From Muribaculaceae bacterium (GTDB lineage: Bacteria > Bacteroidota > Bacteroidia > Bacteroidales > Muribaculaceae), in NCBI GenBank assembly GCA_029052265.1, contig JAIDJJ010000163.1:1-43327 (forward strand): 43,327 bases of DNA, written 5' to 3'. This document shows, piece by piece, positions 7,914 to 15,263 of this stretch (the first letter of the stretch is position 1; every line of letters begins with the position of its first letter). A program made the translations under genes and the position numbers. Under the pieces are notes generated by a model, which saw only the letters and a program-made list of their open reading frames with translations, searched no databases and was not told the origin of the DNA.

Positions 7914-8909
7914 CTATCCTACGGCGTTGAGAATAGTCCGGCATTCCGATATCGTGTCATCCCAGTCGGGAGAATACGCTGATAATTTATCAATTATAGT
8001 TTGCAATACAATCCGGGCGTTCCGACGGTCATGTGCTTTAATATATGCCAAGGCAAGAAGCTTGCCGTAGATAGCTATGTCCTGAGGAGAGTCGGCGGAT
8101 TCATATTTTTTTATCAAAACAGGGATCGCTTTTGCCGGATCCGAAGCGTATGCCTCGAGAGTAAATGATTGCCCGTCTGAACCGATTGAGGTGTCATCCC
8201 CTCCTCTGGATACCGCCGACAGATCATCTGCATAAAAACTGAACACCACATTGTCGACATTTTCCCTGCCACGTTTTTCGAAATCAAGCACCACAATGAA
8301 AGCTATGAGAACGACAGCCGCTATAGACGAGGCTTGCCATATCCATGTCTTGGCGCTCCATGTCTTTGCGCTTCGTATTTTGGCGCTGCTTTCGCTTTTC
8401 TTGGTCACCGGTGCTTCGATCTCAGATATTTTTTGTCCTTTACCATTTTTTGACAGATCTATATAACATCCACGGAGCGAGGGGAGCTCCTCATCAATTT
8501 TAGATCGTTCCTCATCAATTCTAGATCGTTCCTCATCAATTTTAGATCGCTCCTCCTGGATCTTAGATGAAGCAGAGGCGTTGCAGACGGGCGCGGATTC
8601 CGGATAGCCGACCGCCAGATCGAAACGGGCTCCGGGCAAGGGGGCATCATAGGTCTGAGATGGGAAAGGAGAGTGCTTTCTATATCCCATTATTTCCAGT
8701 AATTGTTCCGGGGTGATATTTTTCATTGCTGTGGCAAATTCAATATCATCCTGTTGTGCTTCCTTGCAGATTCCCGCCACTGTCAATATATAAGCCTTGA
8801 AATCAGTTGCAAAATCCTTATCGGTCTTGAGCCGGCTGATAAACTTTTTTCTCTCTTCCGGAGATAACTCTCCGTATATGAAGCGGTCAAATTGCTGTAT
8901 GTTTTGCAT
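7914..8909 (-). CDS. probable membrane anti-sigma factor / sigma-partner protein
   Basis: A 331-aa protein encoded 13 bp after the ECF sigma gene. Residues 1-75 (FDRFIYGELSPEERKKFISRLKTDKDFATDF...) resemble the short helical N-terminal region of Bacteroidetes anti-sigma or sigma-associated proteins, lacking a HxxxCxxC zinc site. A variable linker with three EERSKID heptads (about 116-138) precedes one membrane helix (about 190-210). The outside part (240-331) looks TPR-like and helical (YGKLLALAYIKAHDRRNARIVL). Inferred role: hold and release the neighbouring sigma factor in response to an envelope signal. The anti-sigma call rests on position and architecture. Confidence 0.65.
   Translation of the reverse strand: MQNIQQFDRFIYGELSPEERKKFISRLKTDKDFATDFKAYILTVAGICKEAQQDDIEFATAMKNITPEQLLEIMGYRKHSPFPSQTYDAPLPGARFDLAVGYPESAPVCNASASSKIQEERSKIDEERSRIDEERSKIDEELPSLRGCYIDLSKNGKGQKISEIEAPVTKKSESSAKIRSAKTWSAKTWIWQASSIAAVVLIAFIVVLDFEKRGRENVDNVVFSFYADDLSAVSRGGDDTSIGSDGQSFTLEAYASDPAKAIPVLIKKYESADSPQDIAIYGKLLALAYIKAHDRRNARIVLQTIIDKLSAYSPDWDDTISECRTILNAVG
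8488..8571 (-). repeat. 21-bp tandem repeat coding for an EERSKID heptad
   Basis: Three near-identical 21-bp units (8488-8508, 8509-8529, 8530-8550; consensus tcctcatcaattttagatcg plus one base) and a fourth degraded unit to about 8571 lie inside the anti-sigma-like gene. Each encodes seven residues, so copy number changes would keep the frame and alter linker length. Confidence 0.9.
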
Positions 8910-8922
8910 AATAAGTATAAGA

Positions 8923-9504
8923 TTAATTGATTATTCCAGCCCTTTTAAGAGCCGCTTTGACAGGAGAAATAAGATTTCTCACGCATTGCCATCTGCGCGA
9001 TTGTACGCTTCTTGCAGAGTTGAACCCGATTACCTCGGCAATGTTTGCAAGGGGCATACGCTCATAGTAAAAGAGTCTCAGGATGGTGGCGCACGGCTCC
9101 GGAGTGCGTGCGATCTCTTCACCTAAAACTATGTCTGCCTCGGGATTGTCGAAAAGAGAGATGTCTTCTTCCTGCAGCTCAAGATTTATGGCTGTGATAC
9201 GGTCAAGAGTAGTCGGTCTGTCGTGATTATCGTCAAAACCATCATATGAATCGGTTATGTCGGCATGCCGCATGTGTTTGCATGCAAGGTTATATCCCAC
9301 GGTCATTATGTAGGAATACCACGATGTGTTGTCTTTGATTCTTCCCTTTTCAATGTTTTCTTGAATTGCAATGAAGATATTCTGATAGATATCCTCAATC
9401 TCTCCACCTCTGAGCCGGGGGAAGCGGCTGATCATGAGATTGAAGAATGGCAATCTCATTTTCTCATACCATTGATTGGCGATTTCCTGAAAATTCGTTG
9501 GCAT
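8923..9504 (-). CDS. ECF RNA polymerase sigma factor
   Basis: A 193-aa sigma-70 family protein. Region 2 is seen in FPRLRGGEIEDIYQNIFIAI and SWYSYIMTVGYNLACKHMRH. Region 4 is seen in ATILRLFYYERMPLANIAEVIGF followed by ARSVQSRRWQCVRNLI, a helix-turn-helix. A longer frame from 9528 starts with TTG and would overlap the predicted -7 box (9526-9533), so I chose the ATG at 9504. The putative anti-sigma gene follows after 13 bp. In Bacteroidetes such pairs often control carbohydrate or envelope loci; the target here is unknown. Confidence 0.9.
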   Translation of the reverse strand: MPTNFQEIANQWYEKMRLPFFNLMISRFPRLRGGEIEDIYQNIFIAIQENIEKGRIKDNTSWYSYIMTVGYNLACKHMRHADITDSYDGFDDNHDRPTTLDRITAINLELQEEDISLFDNPEADIVLGEEIARTPEPCATILRLFYYERMPLANIAEVIGFNSARSVQSRRWQCVRNLISPVKAALKRAGIIN

Positions 9505-9525
9505 TTTTGATAGGTGATATTTTTG

Positions 9526-9557
9526 CAAAATTAATATAAAAATACAGCTTGGTCAAT
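9526..9557 (-). promoter_or_regulatory. predicted promoter of the ECF sigma operon
   Basis: Minus strand TAATTTTG (9526-9533) is an exact TAnnTTTG -7 box and ATTG (9554-9557) lies 20 bp upstream. Transcription would start near 9519, 15 nt before the ATG at 9504, which decides the gene start. Confidence 0.6.
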
Positions 9558-9597
9558 ACTTTATCTTAATGAAAACGAAGGGATGGGATAATTGATA

Positions 9598-9654
9598 CAA
9601 AAAAAATGGGGAACCGGATGTCATATCCGTAGATGATGACACGCCGGATTCCCC
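9598..9654 (-). terminator. rho-independent terminator after the VWA gene
   Basis: The arms GGGGAACCGG (9608-9617) and CCGGATTCCCC (9644-9654) pair with one bulged base. Reading on the minus strand, the stem is followed by A then eight T residues (9599-9606). It lies about 55 bp past the VWA stop and closes the accessory segment. Confidence 0.85.
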
Positions 9655-9707
9655 GTCGGCAGGCAAGTCTGTAGCGAATGATGTCTGTGCCGGAGCGGCA
9701 CTTCCGG

Positions 9708-10406
9708 TTATTCTTCGGTATCGGTGTCCATGAAAAAGTCGGTTGATATCCTTTTTCGCAAATTTAGTTTATCCTGTTTTGAACCGGAGCATTTCTTCTC
9801 GTACATAATTCTTGATTCCTCGTGAATGGCAAGACGGGAATTGAATTCTTCCCACATTTTTTTAGTTCCCTTTTTAGAAGCCTTGAATGCCATGACATTG
9901 TCGATCTGAATTTTCTTCGACATCTTTTCCACATCGATATTTGCGCCGATCAGGTTGACTGTCCACCCTAATTCCTTTGATTGGGAAATAAGGTTGGAAA
10001 CCTGTCCCCATGAAAACTCGTGTGAAGAATTTTCCATTCCGTCAGTGATGATAGTCACGATTCCGGTGGAATCTTCATGAGTTGCCGCCACTGTCAAAAG
10101 TTCGGAAAGAGTGGATCCGACGGCGTCGAGAAGAGGGGTGGATCCCCAAGGACGATAGGAGTCGGGATTCATATTGGAGATTTCATTGATAGGTCGGTTA
10201 TGATAGACATATCTTGATTGAACCTCCGAATCTCCTTGAAAGAGGTATATGCTGACAAGGTTGCGTTGAGTGTCGCCGTGTTTTTCTTCGAGCGAACGGA
10301 TGAGGTTAAGTGTTTCGTTGCATCCTTCTATCGTTTGTTCTGAAAGCGGGATCATTGAGCCGCTTTCATCAAGGATGATGAGATTGAAGACTGTGGTTTT
10401 TTCCAT
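9708..10406 (-). CDS. von Willebrand factor A domain protein
   Basis: A 232-aa cytosolic VWA domain protein with little else. The metal-ion-dependent adhesion site is intact: DESGSM (residues 13-18, DxSxS), a threonine in GSTPLLDAVG, and an aspartate in TIITDGMENSS. I chose ATG 10406, which puts the first beta strand (VFNLIILDESGSM) right at the N-terminus as in stand-alone VWA proteins; a longer frame to 10493 adds 29 unconvincing residues. The gene lies 96 bp downstream of a TM-anchored unknown protein. VWA proteins of this type serve as scaffold or chaperone-like partners of NTPases; any link to the Srf-like operon is speculative. Confidence 0.88.
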   Translation of the reverse strand: MEKTTVFNLIILDESGSMIPLSEQTIEGCNETLNLIRSLEEKHGDTQRNLVSIYLFQGDSEVQSRYVYHNRPINEISNMNPDSYRPWGSTPLLDAVGSTLSELLTVAATHEDSTGIVTIITDGMENSSHEFSWGQVSNLISQSKELGWTVNLIGANIDVEKMSKKIQIDNVMAFKASKKGTKKMWEEFNSRLAIHEESRIMYEKKCSGSKQDKLNLRKRISTDFFMDTDTEE

Positions 10407-10502
10407 TATTCGTTTGATGTTTTTTATATTGTTTTGGCGGGTTGTTTTCCCTTTGTATCTTATAATACCATCAACCCCGGGAAGGTAAATCAAAAATTAA
10501 AT

Positions 10503-11258
10503 TTAGTTCAGAAATGGCTGGGAGGTGGACAGGTTGGAATTTTTTCCTTCGCCTGAGGGGTCGAGGGCTTTATCCAATTCGAGTTTAAATGTATGTTTTA
10601 TTTGGAAGAAAAGCTCAAAGACGGCGGCAAGATATGATGCCGGCTCAGGAATAAACGTGGAAAAGAGTAAATCCATACGACTCATCATGTTGCGTTTGCC
10701 GTTTTCATCAGGATCCGATAATATAATAGTAGGGCCCATACAGTGGTTAGCCGTATTGATGGTCTCGATTATGAGAGGTAAATTAGTGTCTATGACATTT
10801 ACATCTGCGAACGGCAGATCCCATATTCTTATGAAACTAAGATTCTGGTCTATGCAGAAGTTCTCACCTTGATATTTAATATATATTCTGTCCTCGTCGG
10901 GAGCTTCTTGCGGCTGACATCCCATTTCCTGCAGAGTTGTCAAAAGCAATTCTTTATTCTGCAGTCGTAAATTCTCTTTTTCAGTCATATCCTGTTGATA
11001 TTTTTTTATTAATTCCATAGTTTCACAATTCGGTTCCGGATCCATTGCTTGAAGGGCTGCCTTGTCATGCAACGGATCCGCTTCAGAAGGAGAGGAAGGT
11101 GTCTCACAAAAGGGCGGTCGTTCGGGACCTGCCCCGTCGTCATAAAACTTGCGTTGGATTTCTTCGTCGTCTTTCCTGTCCTGAATGGCATTGAAAAGCC
11201 ATCTAAGGAAAAAGACTCCGATAATCATAATCACAAAACGCCAAAAGGTTTCTGTCAT
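10503..11258 (-). CDS. N-terminally anchored protein of unknown function
   Basis: The 251-aa product has one membrane helix at about residues 8-26 (WRFVIMIIGVFFLRWLFNAI), a short charged linker, a helical coiled-coil-prone stretch (KYQQDMTEKENLRLQNKELLLTTLQEMG) and a cytosolic alpha/beta domain (EDRIYIKYQGENFCIDQNLS...). I do not recognise a family, though the last part resembles small YbjN-like folds in strand pattern (weak inference). It has its own consensus promoter 200 bp upstream and precedes the VWA gene. Confidence 0.75.
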   Translation of the reverse strand: MTETFWRFVIMIIGVFFLRWLFNAIQDRKDDEEIQRKFYDDGAGPERPPFCETPSSPSEADPLHDKAALQAMDPEPNCETMELIKKYQQDMTEKENLRLQNKELLLTTLQEMGCQPQEAPDEDRIYIKYQGENFCIDQNLSFIRIWDLPFADVNVIDTNLPLIIETINTANHCMGPTIILSDPDENGKRNMMSRMDLLFSTFIPEPASYLAAVFELFFQIKHTFKLELDKALDPSGEGKNSNLSTSQPFLN

Positions 11259-11455
11259 ATCCTTAATTGTTGGTTACATATGGTAATCCCGATAATATGC
11301 AGAAGGTAAATAGTGACTTTATCGGGAGTGAGCGGATGTCAGTTGATAAGCATGAACGGTGCCCAATGGTAGGGATCCGGATGACGCTTGCAGATCAGCA
11401 ACCCCAAGACAAATATGATTCTTATCAACGGCATAGACACATCCAAATTCTAATA
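11259..11455 (-). other. structured ~190-nt leader of the anchored-protein gene
   Basis: The region between the predicted promoter and the gene start at 11258 has two inverted repeats: GTTGATAAG (11342-11350) with CTTATCAAC (11421-11429), enclosing about 70 nt, and CCCGATAA (11288-11295) with TTATCGGG (11319-11326). No coding frame is convincing here. It could be a folded 5' UTR or a small RNA. Confidence 0.4.
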
Positions 11456-11487
11456 CAAATTTACAATCTATTGCTTTACATTACAAA
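11456..11487 (-). promoter_or_regulatory. consensus Bacteroidetes promoter
   Basis: Minus strand TTTG (11484-11487), 20 bp spacer, TAAATTTG (11456-11463): both elements match exactly. It drives the anchored protein and probably the VWA gene. Confidence 0.7.
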
Positions 11488-11517
11488 ATTTTGAAAGGGC
11501 TAACAAGGGGGTAAAGG

Positions 11518-11791
11518 TCAGTCCTTGAACTGGAATGTGGAAACGATCTTTTCACCCGTTTCGGGAGATGTCCTTGAATTATACTTTATGTTGACGTAGT
11601 AGAGAGAAAAATCCGGCTTCATTACGATTTTCTGATTTTGTACCAGTGTATCGCCATTTTCTGCAAGATAATAGAAATTAGTCTCAAGTGCGGGATGCAG
11701 ACTGATTCCGGGGAGACTCCGTCTTAGGTTTGGAAGAACACGAGACAAGGAGAGTCAGAAGAATTGTTGTTATAGGAAAATATTTTGCCAT
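11518..11791 (-). pseudogene. small lipoprotein gene interrupted by a +1 frameshift
   Basis: From ATG 11791 the frame gives a textbook lipoprotein signal (MAKYFPITTILLTLLVSC, lipobox LVSC) but stops after 35 codons. The next frame runs on without interruption to 11518 with a natural-looking sequence (ALETNFYYLAENGDTLVQ...). Removing one base from the four-G run at 11710-11713 (CCCC on the coding strand) joins them through KTESPGISLHPALE into a 90-aa lipoprotein. This is either a real one-base insertion, a sequencing error or a phase-variable tract. The family is not recognised. It follows the M23-like fragment by 7 bp. Confidence 0.7.
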
Positions 11792-11798
11792 GGTTGAA

Positions 11799-12107
11799 TT
11801 ATTTGATTATAGGGAAATTGGATAGGGTGAAAAAGAGATTGTTGAAGAAATCATAATAGTTCTCTTCGGATTCGATTTCCGAGGTGGGAATACCGAAATT
11901 GCCGAAATAGACAATATTGTCTACTTTCGTGGCAATATCCACACCCTTGTGAGTGATCGATGTACCCCAAGGATAATACCAGAAAGATTCCTGATTGTAG
12001 TCATTGCGGGTAGCACCTTCAACAGGATTCCTGAAGGAATAGGGTATTAGATACCCCATAGCCATCACTGCTGCCACACATATCAGTATTTTTTTGTAAA
12101 GTCTCAT
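11799..12107 (-). pseudogene. truncated M23-like peptidase fragment
   Basis: The 102-aa frame has an N-terminal membrane anchor (MRLYKKILICVAAVMAMGYLIPY) then SFWYYPWGTSITHKGVDI, which closely resembles the start of the LytM/M23 zinc peptidase domain (HxGxD, metal ligands His and Asp). The rest of that domain, including the HxH ligand, is missing: after GVDI the sequence becomes unrelated (NYYDFFNNLFFTLSNFP) and stops. Other frames downstream do not restore an M23 domain. I read it as a decayed remnant, although a small functional protein is not excluded. The family assignment is from memory of the motif. Confidence 0.5.
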
Positions 12108-12266
12108 ATTTCAGTATGCCAAATTCAACCCTCACAAGCGAAAGTTGAGTTGTTATAAGTTTCTTTGATTAATTATACCGAAAGTTGAAAAAGGTAAAAA
12201 GAAACTCGTCATTCGTGAATTTCGATTGAAGGAACGTTTCTTTTGATTTTCATTCCGGAAAGGGTT

Positions 12267-13013
12267 TTATTTGAGGGAGGGGATGGGTTTATGTTGGAGG
12301 ATGCGGATGCTGCCGACGAGGTCTTTTATGCCGAAATAAACTGCGAGAACAGCCCATATGAGCATGGCTGAAAAAAGCACGTTTATATGGCTAAGTTTGA
12401 AAAGAATTAAAAACAGATAGAACAGTCCTCCGCAGATACAAGCAGCTGCGAATATGATGGAAGCAATATTTACCCATTTTGAGATAGAGGGAGCCTGGGG
12501 TTGAAGTGCCTGTACCGGATATTGCCTACGTAGTTCGCAATATTTGGCATACAATTCGCCGTCTTCAGAGAATTGCGATTCATCAAACGGTGGTAAACCA
12601 TCTTCTTTGATTGTCCTATACTGAGAAAGACATTTCGAAGAAGCAATCATTGATGCGACTCCGAACAACCCGAATATGACGTATGCGAATATATCGGAGC
12701 TGTGCAAGGCAAGCAAACCTATTACGGTCAGAATACAATAAATTGCCCAGACGGTCTGACCGATTAACTTATTGCGGATAATCTTAGCCATCTTCCAGGC
12801 ATCATTGGTGTAGAATATCTCAAAGATATAAGCACGATTTAGATTGGCTTGATATTGAGTTTCCTGAGCAAAAAATTTACCGTCGAGTCGGCTGATGAAA
12901 AACACGAGTATCAGGGCGACAAAAAAGTCGTTCTGTATCAGTAGAGGGCTTCCGGTAAGCCCGATCAGATAATAGACTATAAACCAGAGAAAGAAATAGA
13001 AACTTGTTTTCAT
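12267..13013 (-). CDS. multi-pass membrane protein, unknown
   Basis: A 248-aa protein with two N-terminal helices, two central helices (about 85-125), a charged cytoplasmic stretch with CLSQYRTIKEDGLPPFDE, and two C-terminal helices (about 178-230). No family recognised. It lies 9 bp downstream of another membrane protein gene, so they form a pair. Confidence 0.75.
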   Translation of the reverse strand: MKTSFYFFLWFIVYYLIGLTGSPLLIQNDFFVALILVFFISRLDGKFFAQETQYQANLNRAYIFEIFYTNDAWKMAKIIRNKLIGQTVWAIYCILTVIGLLALHSSDIFAYVIFGLFGVASMIASSKCLSQYRTIKEDGLPPFDESQFSEDGELYAKYCELRRQYPVQALQPQAPSISKWVNIASIIFAAACICGGLFYLFLILFKLSHINVLFSAMLIWAVLAVYFGIKDLVGSIRILQHKPIPSLK

Positions 13014-13022
13014 ATATAGTGG

Positions 13023-13391
13023 TTATCGTAAAAGCAACCAAATCAAAATACCATAGATAAACAACGGCAACAACACACAGATTATTACCGAATTGAGAAC
13101 ATAATTGCCGCCCCAACGATTGAACCAATTCAAGAAATTGACAGAGTCTTGAAAAGCCTGATCACACCATTCCCTAAACGTGTGTCTTGTGGCAATGAAT
13201 ATTCTTATCCAGACGCACATAAGAGCGGCAGAGGTTATGGGGAGACTCAGCCAACAGTCGAACATCACGGTCCAAGACAGAGGTATCAGCAAGTAATATA
13301 CAAGGATATTCACTTCATTATAAGTCAATCCTGTCTTTTTGCCAATAAACAGCAGCGAATTTGCAACCACAGCAAATGTTTGTTTAATCAT
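13023..13391 (-). CDS. small three-TM membrane protein, unknown
   Basis: A 122-aa hydrophobic protein. Helices lie around residues 28-45, 48-65 and 98-120, with a central hydrophilic RHTFREWCDQAFQDSVNFLN segment. It is probably co-transcribed with the 248-aa membrane protein from the -7 box at 13423-13430. Function unknown. Confidence 0.75.
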   Translation of the reverse strand: MIKQTFAVVANSLLFIGKKTGLTYNEVNILVYYLLIPLSWTVMFDCWLSLPITSAALMCVWIRIFIATRHTFREWCDQAFQDSVNFLNWFNRWGGNYVLNSVIICVLLPLFIYGILIWLLLR

Positions 13392-13422
13392 TGTTCAGAA
13401 TTAAGAAGATGGAATTCCTTTG

Positions 13423-13430
13423 CAAAGATA
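13423..13430 (-). promoter_or_regulatory. predicted -7 box of the membrane-protein pair
   Basis: TATCTTTG on the minus strand lies 32 bp before the 122-aa gene. The -33 element is weak. It implies that this pair is transcribed separately from the large operon upstream. Confidence 0.45.
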
Positions 13431-13505
13431 TATGCGATGTAGCAGTGAATGGTAAACAACCACCTCCAAATGTATAAATCGGTAGCGTTATTGTATGAAC
13501 CGCCA

Positions 13506-13661
13506 TCATTTGCCTAATATGGATTTGATGATCGCCTTGCCGATCTTTCGTTCAAGACCGGCACGAGAGGTCGGTATGCCAGAGGAGCGGGCAATCTGCT
13601 GCTTCATCTGGGTCACTCCCAAAGCCCTTTTCCACGAAAAAGTTAATCCCGGTATTTTCAT
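13506..13661 (-). CDS. 51-aa basic small protein
   Basis: ATG 13661 to TGA 13506-13508 encodes 51 residues beginning MKIPGLTFSWKRALG and continuing with SSGIPTSRAGLERKIGKAI. The sequence is rich in Lys/Arg with no membrane helix, and its pattern (FSWKRALG then GIPT-R-G-ERKIG) looks like small conserved Bacteroidetes proteins I have seen without assigned function. It lies 105 bp after the last gene of the large operon. Confidence is limited by its length. Confidence 0.6.
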   Translation of the reverse strand: MKIPGLTFSWKRALGVTQMKQQIARSSGIPTSRAGLERKIGKAIIKSILGK

Positions 13662-13766
13662 AAGATTTAGATAAGTAATGTTTAAGTTACCCCATTTTGT
13701 GATAGAGTCCTTTAATAATCAGATAACCACCCCAAGCAATTGCTCCCCAAAAAGCCGAAGTATTGT

Positions 13767-15263
13767 TTATAATATTTTAAAATAATAGGAGAGGGATGTG
13801 CCAAAACAGCCTGTTGGATCATATAAATTAGTGGTAACAACATCTCTTTTGTAATATAATTGCCAATCAAAATGTTTCCATGAAATGCCAAATCCTGCAC
13901 CCCAAGACATATCACTTTGAACATCGGAATTTTTAACTAAATTATATTGATATTGTCCATATATGAATAAATTGGAGGTATCTGATACTTCAAACAAATT
14001 GAGTTTTAGATTTGTAGATAAAGGCATCCAGAAAGAAGTTTCTTTGTAATAATCATCATATGTATTATCAACTTCATAGTTGATAACTCCTGGAAGCAAA
14101 CCAACTGCAAATTGAACCCGGTCTTTGAAATTCCCAATTCTTAGAAAAAGGCCAGCATTAAAATATAAAATTTGTCCCCTGCCTCCTTCTGCAAAATTAC
14201 TGCTGAAATCTATAAAATTAAATCCAAGATTTAAAGTCCCTCCATTATTCTTTCTTTTGAAAGAATTAATAGCCTTTTTATGATTCTTCTGTTTTTTCTT
14301 ATTTATAGAAATAAAAGATTGTACAGTTTTTTTTGTATAGTTGTCTTTTGCATAGCTTAGAGCCCGATTATAGTCATCAGAAGAAGCATAGTCTCCCAAA
14401 TTTATGGCTTTTGCAACTGCAATCATATTACTCACTTGGGTAGTGTACTTACTGCTTGGGTATTTTCTCATAAAACTTAGTAAGGATGTTTCTGATGAAT
14501 AAGCACCAAGTTTTGAGAATTCGTTGTATTCCATAACTTCATCATAAATATATTTATTTGAGTAAGAGACGTTATCCCTATTTATATTAGAAAGTTCAAC
14601 ATAAGCAGACCCTAAATTCCCATCTTTATAATGTTGACATCCTTTTAATTCGTGTAATCGTATGGTTGCAATAGAGCGTTCTTGAGCATGAGGATAACGT
14701 AAGATAAAACTTTGTAACGCATCAATGTCATTTGAGTGTTTGATCGTTTCCCATATATATGAACCTTGTAGCCTGTTTATTGCAATTTCTGCATCTTGCT
14801 TGTATCCGGAAGACGGATTGTCATTTAAATATTGTTGGTATGCTTGGATAGTATTGGTTGCAACCACTTTGTTCCATGCATCTTTTTCTTTTGCTTTTTT
14901 CAGATTATATATAGAATTGTTTGCATCCTTGTCATACCAATGATATTGGGTAGTTCGAAGGTATTTCTCATATGCTGTTATGGTATTTGTAGATTTCACT
15001 TCATTCCAAAGTTTAATCTCTTGTGTTCTCTTGCGAATTTCCGGAGTTTTGCTACTATTTGGATAATCTGTAATGAATTGATTGTATTTTGATAGATCTT
15101 TAGAGTCTATTATTGAATTATATCGGGTCGATTCTTGTTGTTTTAACTCTTTTGCTCGTTGTTCAGCTTTTTTTGCTGTTTGCATTAAAGACTGTGCCTC
15201 CATAGTGTTACAAACAGAGGCAATTAGTAAAAATGAACAGAGAATAAAATATAAGCGTCGCAT
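13767..15263 (-). CDS. exported helical-repeat protein with C-terminal outer-membrane barrel domain
   Basis: The 498-aa product has a signal peptide (MRRLYFILCSFLLIASVCNTMEAQ). Residues about 48-205 hold four ~36-residue helical repeats (W-x-x-h...NTI-AY--YL...P-S---DA---I--L; for example WNKVVATNTIQAYQQYL). After a basic spacer (KKKQKNHKKAINSFKRKNN) comes a region of alternating strands (343-498) ending in FGTSLSYYFKIL, typical of a small beta-barrel. The repeats resemble those in the operon's 537-aa GTPase. It is the last gene of the ten-gene operon and follows the coiled-coil gene with no gap. Inferred role: the outer-membrane end of an envelope-spanning assembly. Confidence 0.8.
   Translation of the reverse strand: MRRLYFILCSFLLIASVCNTMEAQSLMQTAKKAEQRAKELKQQESTRYNSIIDSKDLSKYNQFITDYPNSSKTPEIRKRTQEIKLWNEVKSTNTITAYEKYLRTTQYHWYDKDANNSIYNLKKAKEKDAWNKVVATNTIQAYQQYLNDNPSSGYKQDAEIAINRLQGSYIWETIKHSNDIDALQSFILRYPHAQERSIATIRLHELKGCQHYKDGNLGSAYVELSNINRDNVSYSNKYIYDEVMEYNEFSKLGAYSSETSLLSFMRKYPSSKYTTQVSNMIAVAKAINLGDYASSDDYNRALSYAKDNYTKKTVQSFISINKKKQKNHKKAINSFKRKNNGGTLNLGFNFIDFSSNFAEGGRGQILYFNAGLFLRIGNFKDRVQFAVGLLPGVINYEVDNTYDDYYKETSFWMPLSTNLKLNLFEVSDTSNLFIYGQYQYNLVKNSDVQSDMSWGAGFGISWKHFDWQLYYKRDVVTTNLYDPTGCFGTSLSYYFKIL

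Noticed and set aside
9505..9528. Upstream TTG start for the sigma factor
   Set aside because: The codon overlaps the predicted -7 box, so it would not be transcribed as a start.
12139..12190. Two CGAAAGTTGA copies 40 bp apart upstream of the M23-like fragment
   Set aside because: Two short copies alone are too little to call an operator or repeat element.
12877..13128. 83-aa minus-strand ORF between the two membrane-protein genes
   Set aside because: It overlaps both better-supported genes out of frame and has shadow composition.
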